Positions 1-6,644 of a stretch of 8,276 nt of DNA are shown piece by piece (the stretch's first letter is position 1; each line of letters starts with the position of its first letter). Made by a program: the position numbers and the translations under genes. Source of the DNA: Actinoplanes liguriensis (GTDB lineage Bacteria; Actinomycetota; Actinomycetes; Mycobacteriales; Micromonosporaceae); NCBI GenBank assembly GCA_000715855.1, contig KL571305.1:24947-33222 (forward strand), written 5' to 3'. The notes beneath the pieces are model-generated. The model was not told the origin of the DNA. It did no database searches and worked only from the letters and a program-made list of their open reading frames with translations.

Positions 1-549
1 CATCAGGTCGGTGGTGGAGCGGGGCAGGTCGCCGGCGAACACCTCGCGGAAGAACTCCGGCTTGACGTAGCCGTCGGTCCCGCCCGGGTACGGGCGGAAG
101 TCGAGCTGCGGCTGCCCGAGTTTGCTGCCGGGGTACTTCAACTGGAGGCCCTGGACGGTCTCGCCCGTGTCCGGCGCGAACGCGGCCACGTAGACCAGGG
201 CTTTCACGTTCGGGTTGCCGGTCGCCGCGTTGGTGATCACGAAGCCGCCGTAGGAGTGGCCGACAAGGACGATCGGACCGCTGATGGTGGCCAGGATCGA
301 GGCGATGTACGCCGCGTCACCGGGGACACCGCGCAGCGGGTTGGCGGGTGCGATCACCCGGTAGCCGTCGCACTGCAGGTTGCGGGCGACGTCGTTCCAG
401 CCGGACGCGTCGGCGAACGCGCCGTGCACCAGCACGATGGTGGGTTTCGTCTTCGAGGCGGAGGCGGAGGCCGCGGCGGGCGCCCCGATCAGAGCGCCGG
501 TCGCCACGGCGGCAGAGCCGGCGATCAGGGTACGACGTGTGGTTGGCAT
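1..549 (-). CDS. Exported alpha/beta hydrolase (3' end outside window)
   Basis: An open frame of 183 codons runs from an ATG at 549 to the left edge without a stop, so the C-terminus is missing. The N-terminus (MPTTRRTLIAGSAAVATGAL, then an Ala-rich stretch to about residue 30) looks like a Tat-type signal peptide with twin Arg at 5-6, so the enzyme is probably exported. The mature part starts with the alpha/beta-hydrolase strand PTIVLVHGAF (HG 42-43, oxyanion region) and has the nucleophile elbow GHSYGG with Ser99 as likely nucleophile. The acid and His of the triad would lie largely beyond the window. The sequence resembles the broad AB-hydrolase group annotated as esterases; the substrate cannot be told. 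The start is supported by a purine-rich GTAAGGG just upstream (551-557). It lies 35 bp downstream of the metallo-beta-lactamase-fold gene on the same strand, so co-transcription is likely. Confidence 0.88.
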   Translation of the reverse strand, partial: MPTTRRTLIAGSAAVATGALIGAPAAASASASKTKPTIVLVHGAFADASGWNDVARNLQCDGYRVIAPANPLRGVPGDAAYIASILATISGPIVLVGHSYGGFVITNAATGNPNVKALVYVAAFAPDTGETVQGLQLKYPGSKLGQPQLDFRPYPGGTDGYVKPEFFREVFAGDLPRSTTDLM

Positions 550-584
550 GCCCTTACGCTGCTCGATCGACCGATTGCCGGGCA

Positions 585-1358
585 TCAGTACGTTGACTGC
601 AAAGGCAACCAGTGCAGCCGTTCGCCCAGCCCGTCCGGCGCGGAGGCGAACGCCCGCTCGACGACGTCGCGGCCCTGGCTGAAGTGCGACCACCCCTCGT
701 AGTGCACCGGAATGATGGTCCGTGGCGCGACCAGGCGGCACAGCTCGACCGCGTCGGTCGCGGTCAGGCTGTAGTGCAGCCGGCCGGTGATCGGGAACGT
801 GACCGCGCCCAGGTGCAGCAGCACGGTGTCGACGGTCAGCCGGTGCGGGACCTCGCGCACGCCCGGGTACAGCACGGTGTCCCCGGTGATCCAGAAGACG
901 CCGTGCTCCTGGCTGTCCCAGGCGAGCGCGAAGCCGATCACCTGGCCGACGATCGGCCTGCTCAGCGCCGGTCCGTGGCGGCACGGGGTGGCGGTGACCC
1001 GGATGTCGTCCCGGTCCGGCCCGCTCAGCACGGTGGACTCCCAGTCGGTCAGGCCGCGCCCGCCGACCCGGCGTGCGCCGGCCGCGGTGGTGACGACCAG
1101 CGGCGTCTCGGCCAGCAGCGCCCGGCCGCGGTCGTCCAGGTTGTCCGCGTGGTGGTCGTGGCTGAGCAGCACCACGTCGACCGGCCCGATGTCCGCGGGT
1201 TCGAGCGCCGGCCCGGTCTGCTTGCGCGAGCTCGTGCCCCAGCCGAAGGAGTAGCGGCGCCCGGGCGGGTCGAAGGTGGGGTCGGTGAGGATCCGCCATC
1301 CGCCCACCTCGATCAGCGTCGTCGGGCCCCCGATATGCGTCACTCGTACGTCTTTCAT
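585..1358 (-). CDS. Metallo-beta-lactamase-fold hydrolase (UlaG-like)
   Basis: A 257-residue protein with no signal peptide, so cytoplasmic. It shows the pattern of the UlaG-like branch of the metallo-beta-lactamase superfamily: an opening VTHIGGPTTLIEVGGWRILTDPTF, the metal motif SHDHHADNLDD (His67, His69/70, Asp72), then His128 in TPCRHGP, Asp160 in ITGDTVLY and His219 in IPVHYEGW, all candidates for binding a two-metal centre (usually Zn or Mn in the superfamily). The length is normal for the family. UlaG itself opens a lactone ring of ascorbate 6-phosphate, but most actinobacterial relatives have no assigned substrate, so only a metal-dependent hydrolase is claimed. The ATG at 1356-1358 has only a weak ribosome binding site (GGTCGGGTC). 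It is the upstream gene of a likely pair with the exported alpha/beta hydrolase, and is divergent from the arabinofuranosidase across 162 bp. Confidence 0.9.
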   Translation of the reverse strand: MKDVRVTHIGGPTTLIEVGGWRILTDPTFDPPGRRYSFGWGTSSRKQTGPALEPADIGPVDVVLLSHDHHADNLDDRGRALLAETPLVVTTAAGARRVGGRGLTDWESTVLSGPDRDDIRVTATPCRHGPALSRPIVGQVIGFALAWDSQEHGVFWITGDTVLYPGVREVPHRLTVDTVLLHLGAVTFPITGRLHYSLTATDAVELCRLVAPRTIIPVHYEGWSHFSQGRDVVERAFASAPDGLGERLHWLPLQSTY

Positions 1359-1436
1359 GACCCGACCATGCGGGCCGCACCCGGGGCACGCATCCGTAAC
1401 TTGACTGCGCCGGCGGGACGCGTTCGGGATGGGTTG

Positions 1437-1465
1437 TTTACAGAGACGTATTTAAGTTTTACGAT
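1437..1465 (+). promoter_or_regulatory. Predicted vegetative-type promoter of the arabinofuranosidase gene
   Basis: A -35 box TTTACA (1437-1442; 5 of 6 to TTGACA) and a -10 box TACGAT (1460-1465; 4 of 6 to TATAAT) are separated by exactly 17 bp in a stretch that is AT-rich compared with everything around it. Transcription would start near 1472, giving a leader of about 50 nt before the GTG at 1521. This is a pattern match only; no transcription start is known. Confidence 0.55.
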
Positions 1466-1470
1466 CCCTT

Positions 1471-1485
1471 AACGCTAGCGAACGC
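1471..1485 (+). promoter_or_regulatory. Candidate operator: palindrome plus 10-bp direct repeat at the predicted start of transcription
   Basis: The sequence AACGCTAGCGAACGC contains the 8-bp palindrome CGCTAGCG (1473-1480) and two AACGC copies 10 bp apart (1471-1475 and 1481-1485), one helical turn. An inverted copy, GCGTTCG, lies at 1420-1426 and matches CGAACGC at 1479-1485, so the half-sites flank the predicted -35/-10. The position over the inferred start site would suit repression by a sugar-responsive regulator, but no regulator is encoded next to it and the regulator family is unknown. Confidence 0.35.
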
Positions 1486-1509
1486 ACATGATCGCGCACA
1501 AGCGCACAC

Positions 1510-1515
1510 AGGAGG
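1510..1515 (+). promoter_or_regulatory. Ribosome binding site that fixes the GTG start at 1521
   Basis: A perfect AGGAGG sits 5 nt before GTG 1521. The in-frame ATG at 1488 would add 11 residues ahead of the signal peptide and would place this site inside the coding region. The GTG start gives a protein beginning MHRRTILAAAAV, a proper export signal. Confidence 0.85.
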
Positions 1516-1520
1516 ACGTC

Positions 1521-3911
1521 GTGCACCGTCGTACGATCCTGGCCGCAGCGGCGGTCGCCCCCTTCGCCGGTGGCGCGACCGCGGCCCGAGCCGCCCCTCC
1601 CGGATACGTCACGAACCGCGCCCCGCTGCAGCCCGACGCCTTCCTGCGACTGCCGCCCGGCGCCACCCGGGCCGGCGGGTGGCTGGCGACGCAGCTCGGC
1701 TACCAGCTCACCGGGATCAACGGGCGGATGACCGAGATCTCGCACTTCCTGCAGTACGACAACACCGGCTGGATTCATCCCGGCCTCGGTGGCTGGGAAG
1801 AGGTGCCGTACTGGCTGAAGGGCTTTTCCAGCCTCGGTTATGTGACCGGCGACTCGCGCGTGCAGGCCGAGACGACGAAGTGGGTCAACGGGGTGCTGGC
1901 GACGCAGTCGGGCGACGGCTATTTCGGGCCGTCCGCGCTGCGCACGAGCCTGGGCGGCGGCCCGGACTTCTGGCCGCACATGCCGATGCTGCACGCGCTG
2001 CGGTCGTACGCCGAATACACGAACGACGGCCGGATCGTGCCGTTCTTCACGCGCTTCTTCCGGTTCGTGAACGCGCAGGGCGCGGGCGCCTTCAACCAGA
2101 GCTGGGGGAGTCTGCGCTGGGCGGACACCCTGGAGGTGGTCTTCTGGACGTTCAACCGGACCGGCGACGCCTTCCTGCTCGACCTGGCCCGCAAGATCCA
2201 CGCGAACTCGGCGAACTACGTCGACAACCTGCCGTCGCTGCACAACGTCAACCTGGCGCAGGGGTTCCGCGAGCCGGCCGTCTATTCCGTGCTCAGTGGG
2301 GACGCCGCACATCGCCGGGCGAGCTACGACGACTACAACACGATCATGGGTACGTATGGACAGTTCCCCGGCGGTGGCTTCGCCGGTGACGAGAACGCGC
2401 GGCCCGGGTTCGGCGACCCACGGCAGGGCTTCGAGACGTGCGGCATCGTCGAGTTCATGGCCAGTCACGAGATGCTGACCCGGATCACCGGCGATCCCGT
2501 GTGGGGCGACCGGACCGAGGACCTCGCGTTCAACTCGCTGCCGGCCTCCCTCGACCCGCAACAGCGTGGCATCCACTACGTGACCAGCGCGAACAGCATC
2601 GCGCTGCTGGACCGGCCCGGGCACGCGGGGCAGTTCCAGAACGGGTTCGCGATGCAGGCGTACATGCTCGGGATCGACAACTACCGGTGCTGCCCGCACA
2701 ACTACGGGATGGGCTGGCCGTACTACGTCGAGGAGATGTGGGTCGCCACCCCGGACGGCGGGCTGGCGGCGACCCTGCACGGGCCGGCCACCGTGACCGC
2801 GAGGGTCGCAGACGGGACCACGGTGTCGATCAGGGCGGACACCGCGTACCCGTTCGGGGACACCATCACGTACACGGTGACCACGCCCAAGCCGCTGGCG
2901 TTCCCGATCCACCTGCGGGTGCCCGGGTGGTGCACCGGTCCGGCGCTGACCGTGAACGGATCCGCCGTCGCGGTCGCGGCCGGGCCGTCGTACGCGAAGA
3001 TCTCCCGGGTCTGGAACAACGGCGACCGGATGGTTCTCCGGCTGCCCATGCGAGCCCGGACCCGGACCTGGGCCGGGAACCACAAGTCGGTGTCGGTGGA
3101 CTTCGGCGCGCTCACGTTCTCGCTGGCCGTCTCCGAGAACTGGACGCAGACCGGTGGCTCGGCCACCTGGCCCACCCGGGAGGTGCGGCCGGGCTCGGCG
3201 TGGAACTACGGGCTCGACGGGGCGACGCAGTTCTCGGTCACGACCGGGCTCGGCAACGTCGCCGACCCGTTCACGCCCGCCACCGCGCCCATCCGGATCA
3301 CCACCCCGGCGCGGAAGATCCCCGGCTGGACCGCGGACGCGGACACCGTCGTCACGCCGTTGCAGGACAGTCCGACGCCGTCGAGCGAGCCGGTCGAGCA
3401 GGTCACGCTGATCCCGATGGGCGCGGCCCGGCTGCGGATCACCTCCTTCCCGACGATCGGGGCGGGAACGCCGTGGCGGCCGGCCGACGTCGCGGTCCGG
3501 ATCCAGAACCAGAACAGCGGCAAGGTGCTCGGCGTCGACGGCATGTCGACCGCGAACAGCGCCCGGGTCGTGCAGTTCGGCGACACCGGGACCGCCGATC
3601 ACCTGTGGCGGATCGTCGACAACGGCGACGGCTGGCTGAAGATCCAGAACGTCAACAGCGGCAAACTGCTCGGGGTCGACGGGATGTCCACCGCGGACTC
3701 CGCCCAGGTCGTGCAGTTCGAGGACAACGGCACCGCCGATCACCTGTGGCAGATCGCCGACAACGGCACCGGGTACGCCCGGATCAGGAACCGGAACTCC
3801 GGCAAGGTGCTCGGGGTCGCCGGGATGTCGACCGCCGACTCGGCAAACGTCGTCCAGTTCGCCGACAACGGCACGGCCGACCACAACTGGCGCATCATTC
3901 CCGCCGGATGA
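1521..3911 (+). CDS. Exported GH127-type beta-L-arabinofuranosidase with C-terminal ricin-like lectin domain
   Basis: A 796-residue exported protein. Residues 1-24 (MHRRTILAAAAVAPFAGGATAARA) form a Tat-like signal peptide with an Ala-Arg-Ala cleavage region. Residues about 35-440 match the (alpha/alpha)6-barrel of GH127 (formerly DUF1680). The Zn/thiolate signature of the characterised member HypBA1 (Glu338, Cys340, Cys417, Cys418; acid/base Glu322) appears here as FETC (Glu305, Cys307) and RCCPHN (Cys390, Cys391), with Glu291 in AGDENARPG as likely acid/base; Cys390 would be the nucleophile. Residues about 440-645 are beta-rich, as expected for the accessory beta-sandwiches. Residues 659-796 are a ricin-type beta-trefoil of three repeats, probably a carbohydrate-binding module. 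The family removes beta-L-arabinofuranosyl units, for example from plant hydroxyproline-linked arabinans; some relatives act on other sugars, so the exact substrate is inferred. It has its own promoter and lies 42 bp before the SGNH gene. Confidence 0.88.
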   Translation: MHRRTILAAAAVAPFAGGATAARAAPPGYVTNRAPLQPDAFLRLPPGATRAGGWLATQLGYQLTGINGRMTEISHFLQYDNTGWIHPGLGGWEEVPYWLKGFSSLGYVTGDSRVQAETTKWVNGVLATQSGDGYFGPSALRTSLGGGPDFWPHMPMLHALRSYAEYTNDGRIVPFFTRFFRFVNAQGAGAFNQSWGSLRWADTLEVVFWTFNRTGDAFLLDLARKIHANSANYVDNLPSLHNVNLAQGFREPAVYSVLSGDAAHRRASYDDYNTIMGTYGQFPGGGFAGDENARPGFGDPRQGFETCGIVEFMASHEMLTRITGDPVWGDRTEDLAFNSLPASLDPQQRGIHYVTSANSIALLDRPGHAGQFQNGFAMQAYMLGIDNYRCCPHNYGMGWPYYVEEMWVATPDGGLAATLHGPATVTARVADGTTVSIRADTAYPFGDTITYTVTTPKPLAFPIHLRVPGWCTGPALTVNGSAVAVAAGPSYAKISRVWNNGDRMVLRLPMRARTRTWAGNHKSVSVDFGALTFSLAVSENWTQTGGSATWPTREVRPGSAWNYGLDGATQFSVTTGLGNVADPFTPATAPIRITTPARKIPGWTADADTVVTPLQDSPTPSSEPVEQVTLIPMGAARLRITSFPTIGAGTPWRPADVAVRIQNQNSGKVLGVDGMSTANSARVVQFGDTGTADHLWRIVDNGDGWLKIQNVNSGKLLGVDGMSTADSAQVVQFEDNGTADHLWQIADNGTGYARIRNRNSGKVLGVAGMSTADSANVVQFADNGTADHNWRIIPAG
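3495..3908 (+). repeat. Three tandem 141-bp repeats encoding the ricin-like beta-trefoil
   Basis: Units 3495-3635, 3636-3776 and 3777-3908 (the last slightly short) encode 47, 47 and 44 residues. Each has the pattern IxNxNSGKxLGVxGMSTAxSAxVVQFxDxGTADHxWxI; the ADHLW/ADHNW segment stands where ricin repeats have their Q-x-W-like core. The DNA itself is conserved: accgccgatcacctgtggc occurs at 3591-3609 and again at 3732-3750, exactly 141 bp apart. Three units are what one beta-trefoil needs, so the domain looks complete. Confidence 0.85.
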
Positions 3912-3953
3912 GGGGGAAAACCGGCTAAACCGCCCCCACGAGGGACCCAAGAG

Positions 3954-6023
3954 GTGAAACCGTCAGGTCCCATGTCACCGTTTCTCCGGACCAGCCCGGC
4001 GTTTCCGCAGGACAGCGCGCCGGCCGTGGTCAGACCCGTGATCGACGCGCGCGGTTCGCTGCGCCGGACGCTGACCTTCGTGGCCGCGCTGGGCGGGATG
4101 CTCGGCCTGGCCCGCTCCGGGCAGAGCACGCTCGTCGTCTGGCTGACGTTCGGCGTCTTCGTCAGCGTCGCGACGGTCTGGGTGCGCGGGCAGTACGTGG
4201 ACAGCCTCGACGGCCGGCAATGGGTGATCCCCTACCGGATCGGGTGGTGGCTGACCGCCGGGGCCGCCGCGCTCCTGCTGGCCGGCTTCGCCGACCTTCC
4301 GAAGGCGATCGGCAGGCATGCGCGCGGTCTCGACGGCGAGCTGCTCGCGATCATCGGGGTGGTGCTGATCTACCTGGTCGCCGGGTCCGCGCTGACCCAG
4401 GTACGGCAGATTCCGCGGCCCCGCTTCCTGGGCCGGGAGATCCGGACCGGGCGCTGGTCGATCGGCCTGACCGCCGCGGGCCTGGCGCTGGCGATCGCCG
4501 GGGTCGGCCTGTTGCGCGCGGGACGGTTCGGCCTCGCCTGGCCGATGATCGGGTCGGGAGTGCTCGCCCTGATGCCGATCGGCATGGCGCTCTGGTCCGA
4601 GCAGGCCATCCGGCGGGCGTGCGCGCGAGGCCGCGCCCGGGCCTGGCTGTGGGGCCTCGGCGGGGCGGGCGCGGTGCTGTTCGCCACGGCGTCGGCGATC
4701 GCGTTCTGGGTGATCCACTCGCTGGTGCTGGTGGTGTTCTTGGTGGTCCTCGGCCTGTTCATCGTCGCCATGGTGTCGACGACCCAGGCCGGTATCGCGG
4801 TCGTCCTCGCGGCCATGGCGTTGATGGGCGTGACACCGGCCCAGCGATCGAACCATCGGCTGCACCCGCGGCCCGGGCAGCAGACGCTGCTCGCTCTCGG
4901 CGACTCCTACATGTCGGGAGAGGGCGCGTCGGTCTTCTACAAGAAGACCGACGACGGAGGGTTCAAGAGGAAAGGCGAAGGTCAGCGGAACGAGTGCCGC
5001 CGGGCGCCCAGCGCGTGGCCGGAACTGGTGGTGCAGACCGACGACAGCTGGCTGAAGTCGCTGGCCTGCTCCGGGGCGGTGGCCGGCGACGTTGCCGGCC
5101 AGATCACGGTTTTCCGGAGCATGCGTCTGGCCCGGCCGTCGATGGTCGTCCTGAGCATCGGCGGGAATGACGCGGGATTCGCCTCGCTCGGCATGATGTG
5201 TCTCGCCCCGGGCAACTGTGCCGAGAAGGGCGACATGTGGCTGGAGGCGCTCAAGACGCTGCCGGGCCTGCTCAAGAATGCCTACACCGCGGTGAACGAG
5301 GCGTTTCCGGGGACGCCGGTGGTGGTCGTCCCGTATCCGGATCCCATCTACACCAAGGCGACGAAATGCGATCAGGTGACGTTGTCCCCGGCCGAGCGGA
5401 AATTCATCCAGCGGTTCATCGACGAGCTGAGCGCGACGATCTCGAAAACCGCTGAGGAGTTCAGGTTCTACTACGCCGCCGAGATGCGGTACGCACTTCT
5501 CGACGCTCACCTTCAGTTGTGCGACAAGGAGAACGACGGCCGGCCCGGGGTCAACTTCATCGGCCTGCGATCGGTGCACGGCACCGCCATGCAGCGGTTC
5601 AATCCGATGAAGTGGGTGCACAGCAGCCTGCACCCGAACGAACGCGGGCACGCCGCGATGGCCCGGGCCTTCCAGAGCTGGCGGTCAGGGCAGGCGAAGG
5701 TGCTCCCGGCACGGAGGAACGCGGACAAGTCGATGTGCGGCACGGCGGACCGCAAGAGCGTGACCGCCTGCCGGCGGCAGCCCGACCGGCAGGAGGGCGG
5801 CGCCTCGACGCGGGTGACCACCGAGCCGCCGTGCGACCTGCTGGACGAGAAGGCCTCGACGGGCTGCAAGAAGAAGGCTTGGCGGTGGGCCATCCGGCAG
5901 GTGGGTGACGCGCTGATCGGGGGCCAGCGGTGGCTGCTGATCGTGTCGGCGGCGGCCGGGGCCTGGCTCGTCGCGGTCGCGTTCTTCGCCTACCGCCGCC
6001 GGGTGCATGCGGCCTGCGGCTGA
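3954..6023 (+). CDS. Polytopic membrane protein with extracytoplasmic SGNH/GDSL hydrolase domain
   Basis: A 689-residue protein. A basic N-terminus is followed by about nine hydrophobic segments (roughly 39-55, 58-77, 96-112, 129-147, 168-188, 193-213, 230-252, 255-274, 279-294), an SGNH hydrolase domain (about 310-575), a stalk (576-655) and a last transmembrane segment (659-680) ending in RRR. With the N-terminus inside, nine spans put the hydrolase outside and the last span returns the tail to the cytoplasm. SGNH blocks seen: GDSYMSGEGA (Ser318, nucleophile), GGNDAGF (403-409, Asn405 for the oxyanion hole) and SSLHPNERGH (His560). The residue three before His is Ser557, not the usual Asp. 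Ten cysteines between 348 and 638 suggest disulphides. The family includes lipases, esterases and acyl esterases of glycans; the substrate is unknown. The GTG start at 3954 has GAGGGA at 3940-3945; ATG 3972 is an alternative. It may be co-transcribed with the arabinofuranosidase. Confidence 0.85.
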   Translation: MKPSGPMSPFLRTSPAFPQDSAPAVVRPVIDARGSLRRTLTFVAALGGMLGLARSGQSTLVVWLTFGVFVSVATVWVRGQYVDSLDGRQWVIPYRIGWWLTAGAAALLLAGFADLPKAIGRHARGLDGELLAIIGVVLIYLVAGSALTQVRQIPRPRFLGREIRTGRWSIGLTAAGLALAIAGVGLLRAGRFGLAWPMIGSGVLALMPIGMALWSEQAIRRACARGRARAWLWGLGGAGAVLFATASAIAFWVIHSLVLVVFLVVLGLFIVAMVSTTQAGIAVVLAAMALMGVTPAQRSNHRLHPRPGQQTLLALGDSYMSGEGASVFYKKTDDGGFKRKGEGQRNECRRAPSAWPELVVQTDDSWLKSLACSGAVAGDVAGQITVFRSMRLARPSMVVLSIGGNDAGFASLGMMCLAPGNCAEKGDMWLEALKTLPGLLKNAYTAVNEAFPGTPVVVVPYPDPIYTKATKCDQVTLSPAERKFIQRFIDELSATISKTAEEFRFYYAAEMRYALLDAHLQLCDKENDGRPGVNFIGLRSVHGTAMQRFNPMKWVHSSLHPNERGHAAMARAFQSWRSGQAKVLPARRNADKSMCGTADRKSVTACRRQPDRQEGGASTRVTTEPPCDLLDEKASTGCKKKAWRWAIRQVGDALIGGQRWLLIVSAAAGAWLVAVAFFAYRRRVHAACG

Positions 6024-6110
6024 CCTTGCCCGATCGGGGGACACCGGCCGCGTTCCGGACCGCCCGGCGATCTCCGTTTCCTACCGTGTGAGCTGCTCAT
6101 CCGTCATGGC

Positions 6111-6116
6111 TGGAGG
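6111..6116 (+). promoter_or_regulatory. Ribosome binding site of the endonuclease gene
   Basis: TGGAGG lies 6 nt before GTG 6123, which makes the GTG the clear start and directly yields a signal peptide. The 99-bp gap (6024-6122) before the gene otherwise shows only a 10-bp palindrome CCCGATCGGG at 6029-6038; I see no convincing promoter or terminator in it. Confidence 0.75.
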
Positions 6117-6122
6117 TACCCG

Positions 6123-6644
6123 GTGAAGGTGCTCGCGACGACCGTCCTGATGGGAGTGCTCGCTGCGGCCGTCCCCCAGCCGGCGACCGCGGCCGCGCCC
6201 GTGGGCTACTACGCGACGGCGCAGGGCCGGCACGGGGCCGCGCTGAAGGCGGCGCTGCACACCATCATCTCGACCAGGGTGACCGTTTTCAGTTACAAGA
6301 AGGTCTGGGACATCCTCGGGGAGACCGACCGCGACCCGGCGAACCCGCGGAACGTGATCTGCCTCTACTCCCGCAAGAGCGTGCCGTGGACCAGGCACGG
6401 CTCCGCGCCGGCCGACTGGAACCGTGAGCACGTCTGGGCCAAGTCCCACGGCAACTTCGGCACCGACCCGGGGCCCGGCACCGACGTGCACCACCTGCGG
6501 CCGACGATGGAGCCGATCAACTCCGAGCGCGGCAACCTGGACTTCGACGAGAGCGACGGCCCGGCCCGGACGGAGCCGCACAGCCGCGTCGACCGGGACT
6601 CCTTCGAGCCGCGCGACGAGGTGAAGGGCGACATCTACGGCTGA
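6123..6644 (+). CDS. Exported endonuclease I-family nuclease, apparently C-terminally truncated
   Basis: A 173-residue protein with a Sec-type signal peptide (MKVLATTVLMGVLAAAVPQPATAAA, cleavage near 24), so probably secreted. The mature part matches the endonuclease I / EndA-Vvn family of beta-beta-alpha-metal nucleases: an N-terminal YYATAQGRHGAALKAALHTII segment, WNREHVWAKSHGNF with Glu102 and His103 (general base in Vvn is the equivalent His), GTDVHHLRP (120-127) and INSERGNLDF, whose Asn133 corresponds to the metal-binding Asn. The expected role is non-specific, Mg-dependent DNA (and RNA) cleavage outside the cell for nutrient recovery. From memory of the family, actinobacterial members continue after DSFEPRDEVKGD with about 70 more residues (ARMIFYMAVRYEG-like segment); here the frame stops after GDIYG. 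The catalytic residues are present, so it may be active, or a decaying gene. It overlaps the convergent regulator by 10 bp. Confidence 0.82.
   Translation: MKVLATTVLMGVLAAAVPQPATAAAPVGYYATAQGRHGAALKAALHTIISTRVTVFSYKKVWDILGETDRDPANPRNVICLYSRKSVPWTRHGSAPADWNREHVWAKSHGNFGTDPGPGTDVHHLRPTMEPINSERGNLDFDESDGPARTEPHSRVDRDSFEPRDEVKGDIYG

Noticed and set aside
1488..1520. ATG at 1488 as start of the arabinofuranosidase
   Set aside because: No ribosome binding site before it, and the perfect AGGAGG lies between it and GTG 1521, which also gives the better signal peptide.
3912..3937. Possible terminator between the arabinofuranosidase and SGNH genes (GGGGG at 3912-3916 with CCCCC at 3933-3937)
   Set aside because: Only a 5-bp stem with a 16-nt loop and no T-run; too weak to call, and the genes may be co-transcribed.
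1452..3950. Long open frame of 832 codons on the minus strand opposite the arabinofuranosidase
   Set aside because: It is rich in Arg, Pro, Gly and Val with no recognisable domain and mirrors the GC codon bias of the true gene on the plus strand, which has a signal peptide, family motifs and a ribosome binding site.
3975..5651. Open frame of 558 codons on the minus strand opposite the SGNH gene
   Set aside because: Low-complexity His/Arg/Pro/Gln composition and no domain; the plus-strand frame has the SGNH blocks and membrane segments.
6029..6038. Palindrome CCCGATCGGG after the SGNH gene as a terminator or operator
   Set aside because: As a hairpin it leaves a 3-bp stem with a 4-nt loop and no T-run; a 10-bp palindrome of this composition is expected by chance in GC-rich DNA.
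6106..6126. Six-codon leader frame (ATG 6106 to TGA 6124-6126) overlapping the nuclease start
   Set aside because: No ribosome binding site of its own, and it contains that of the nuclease; most simply a chance frame.
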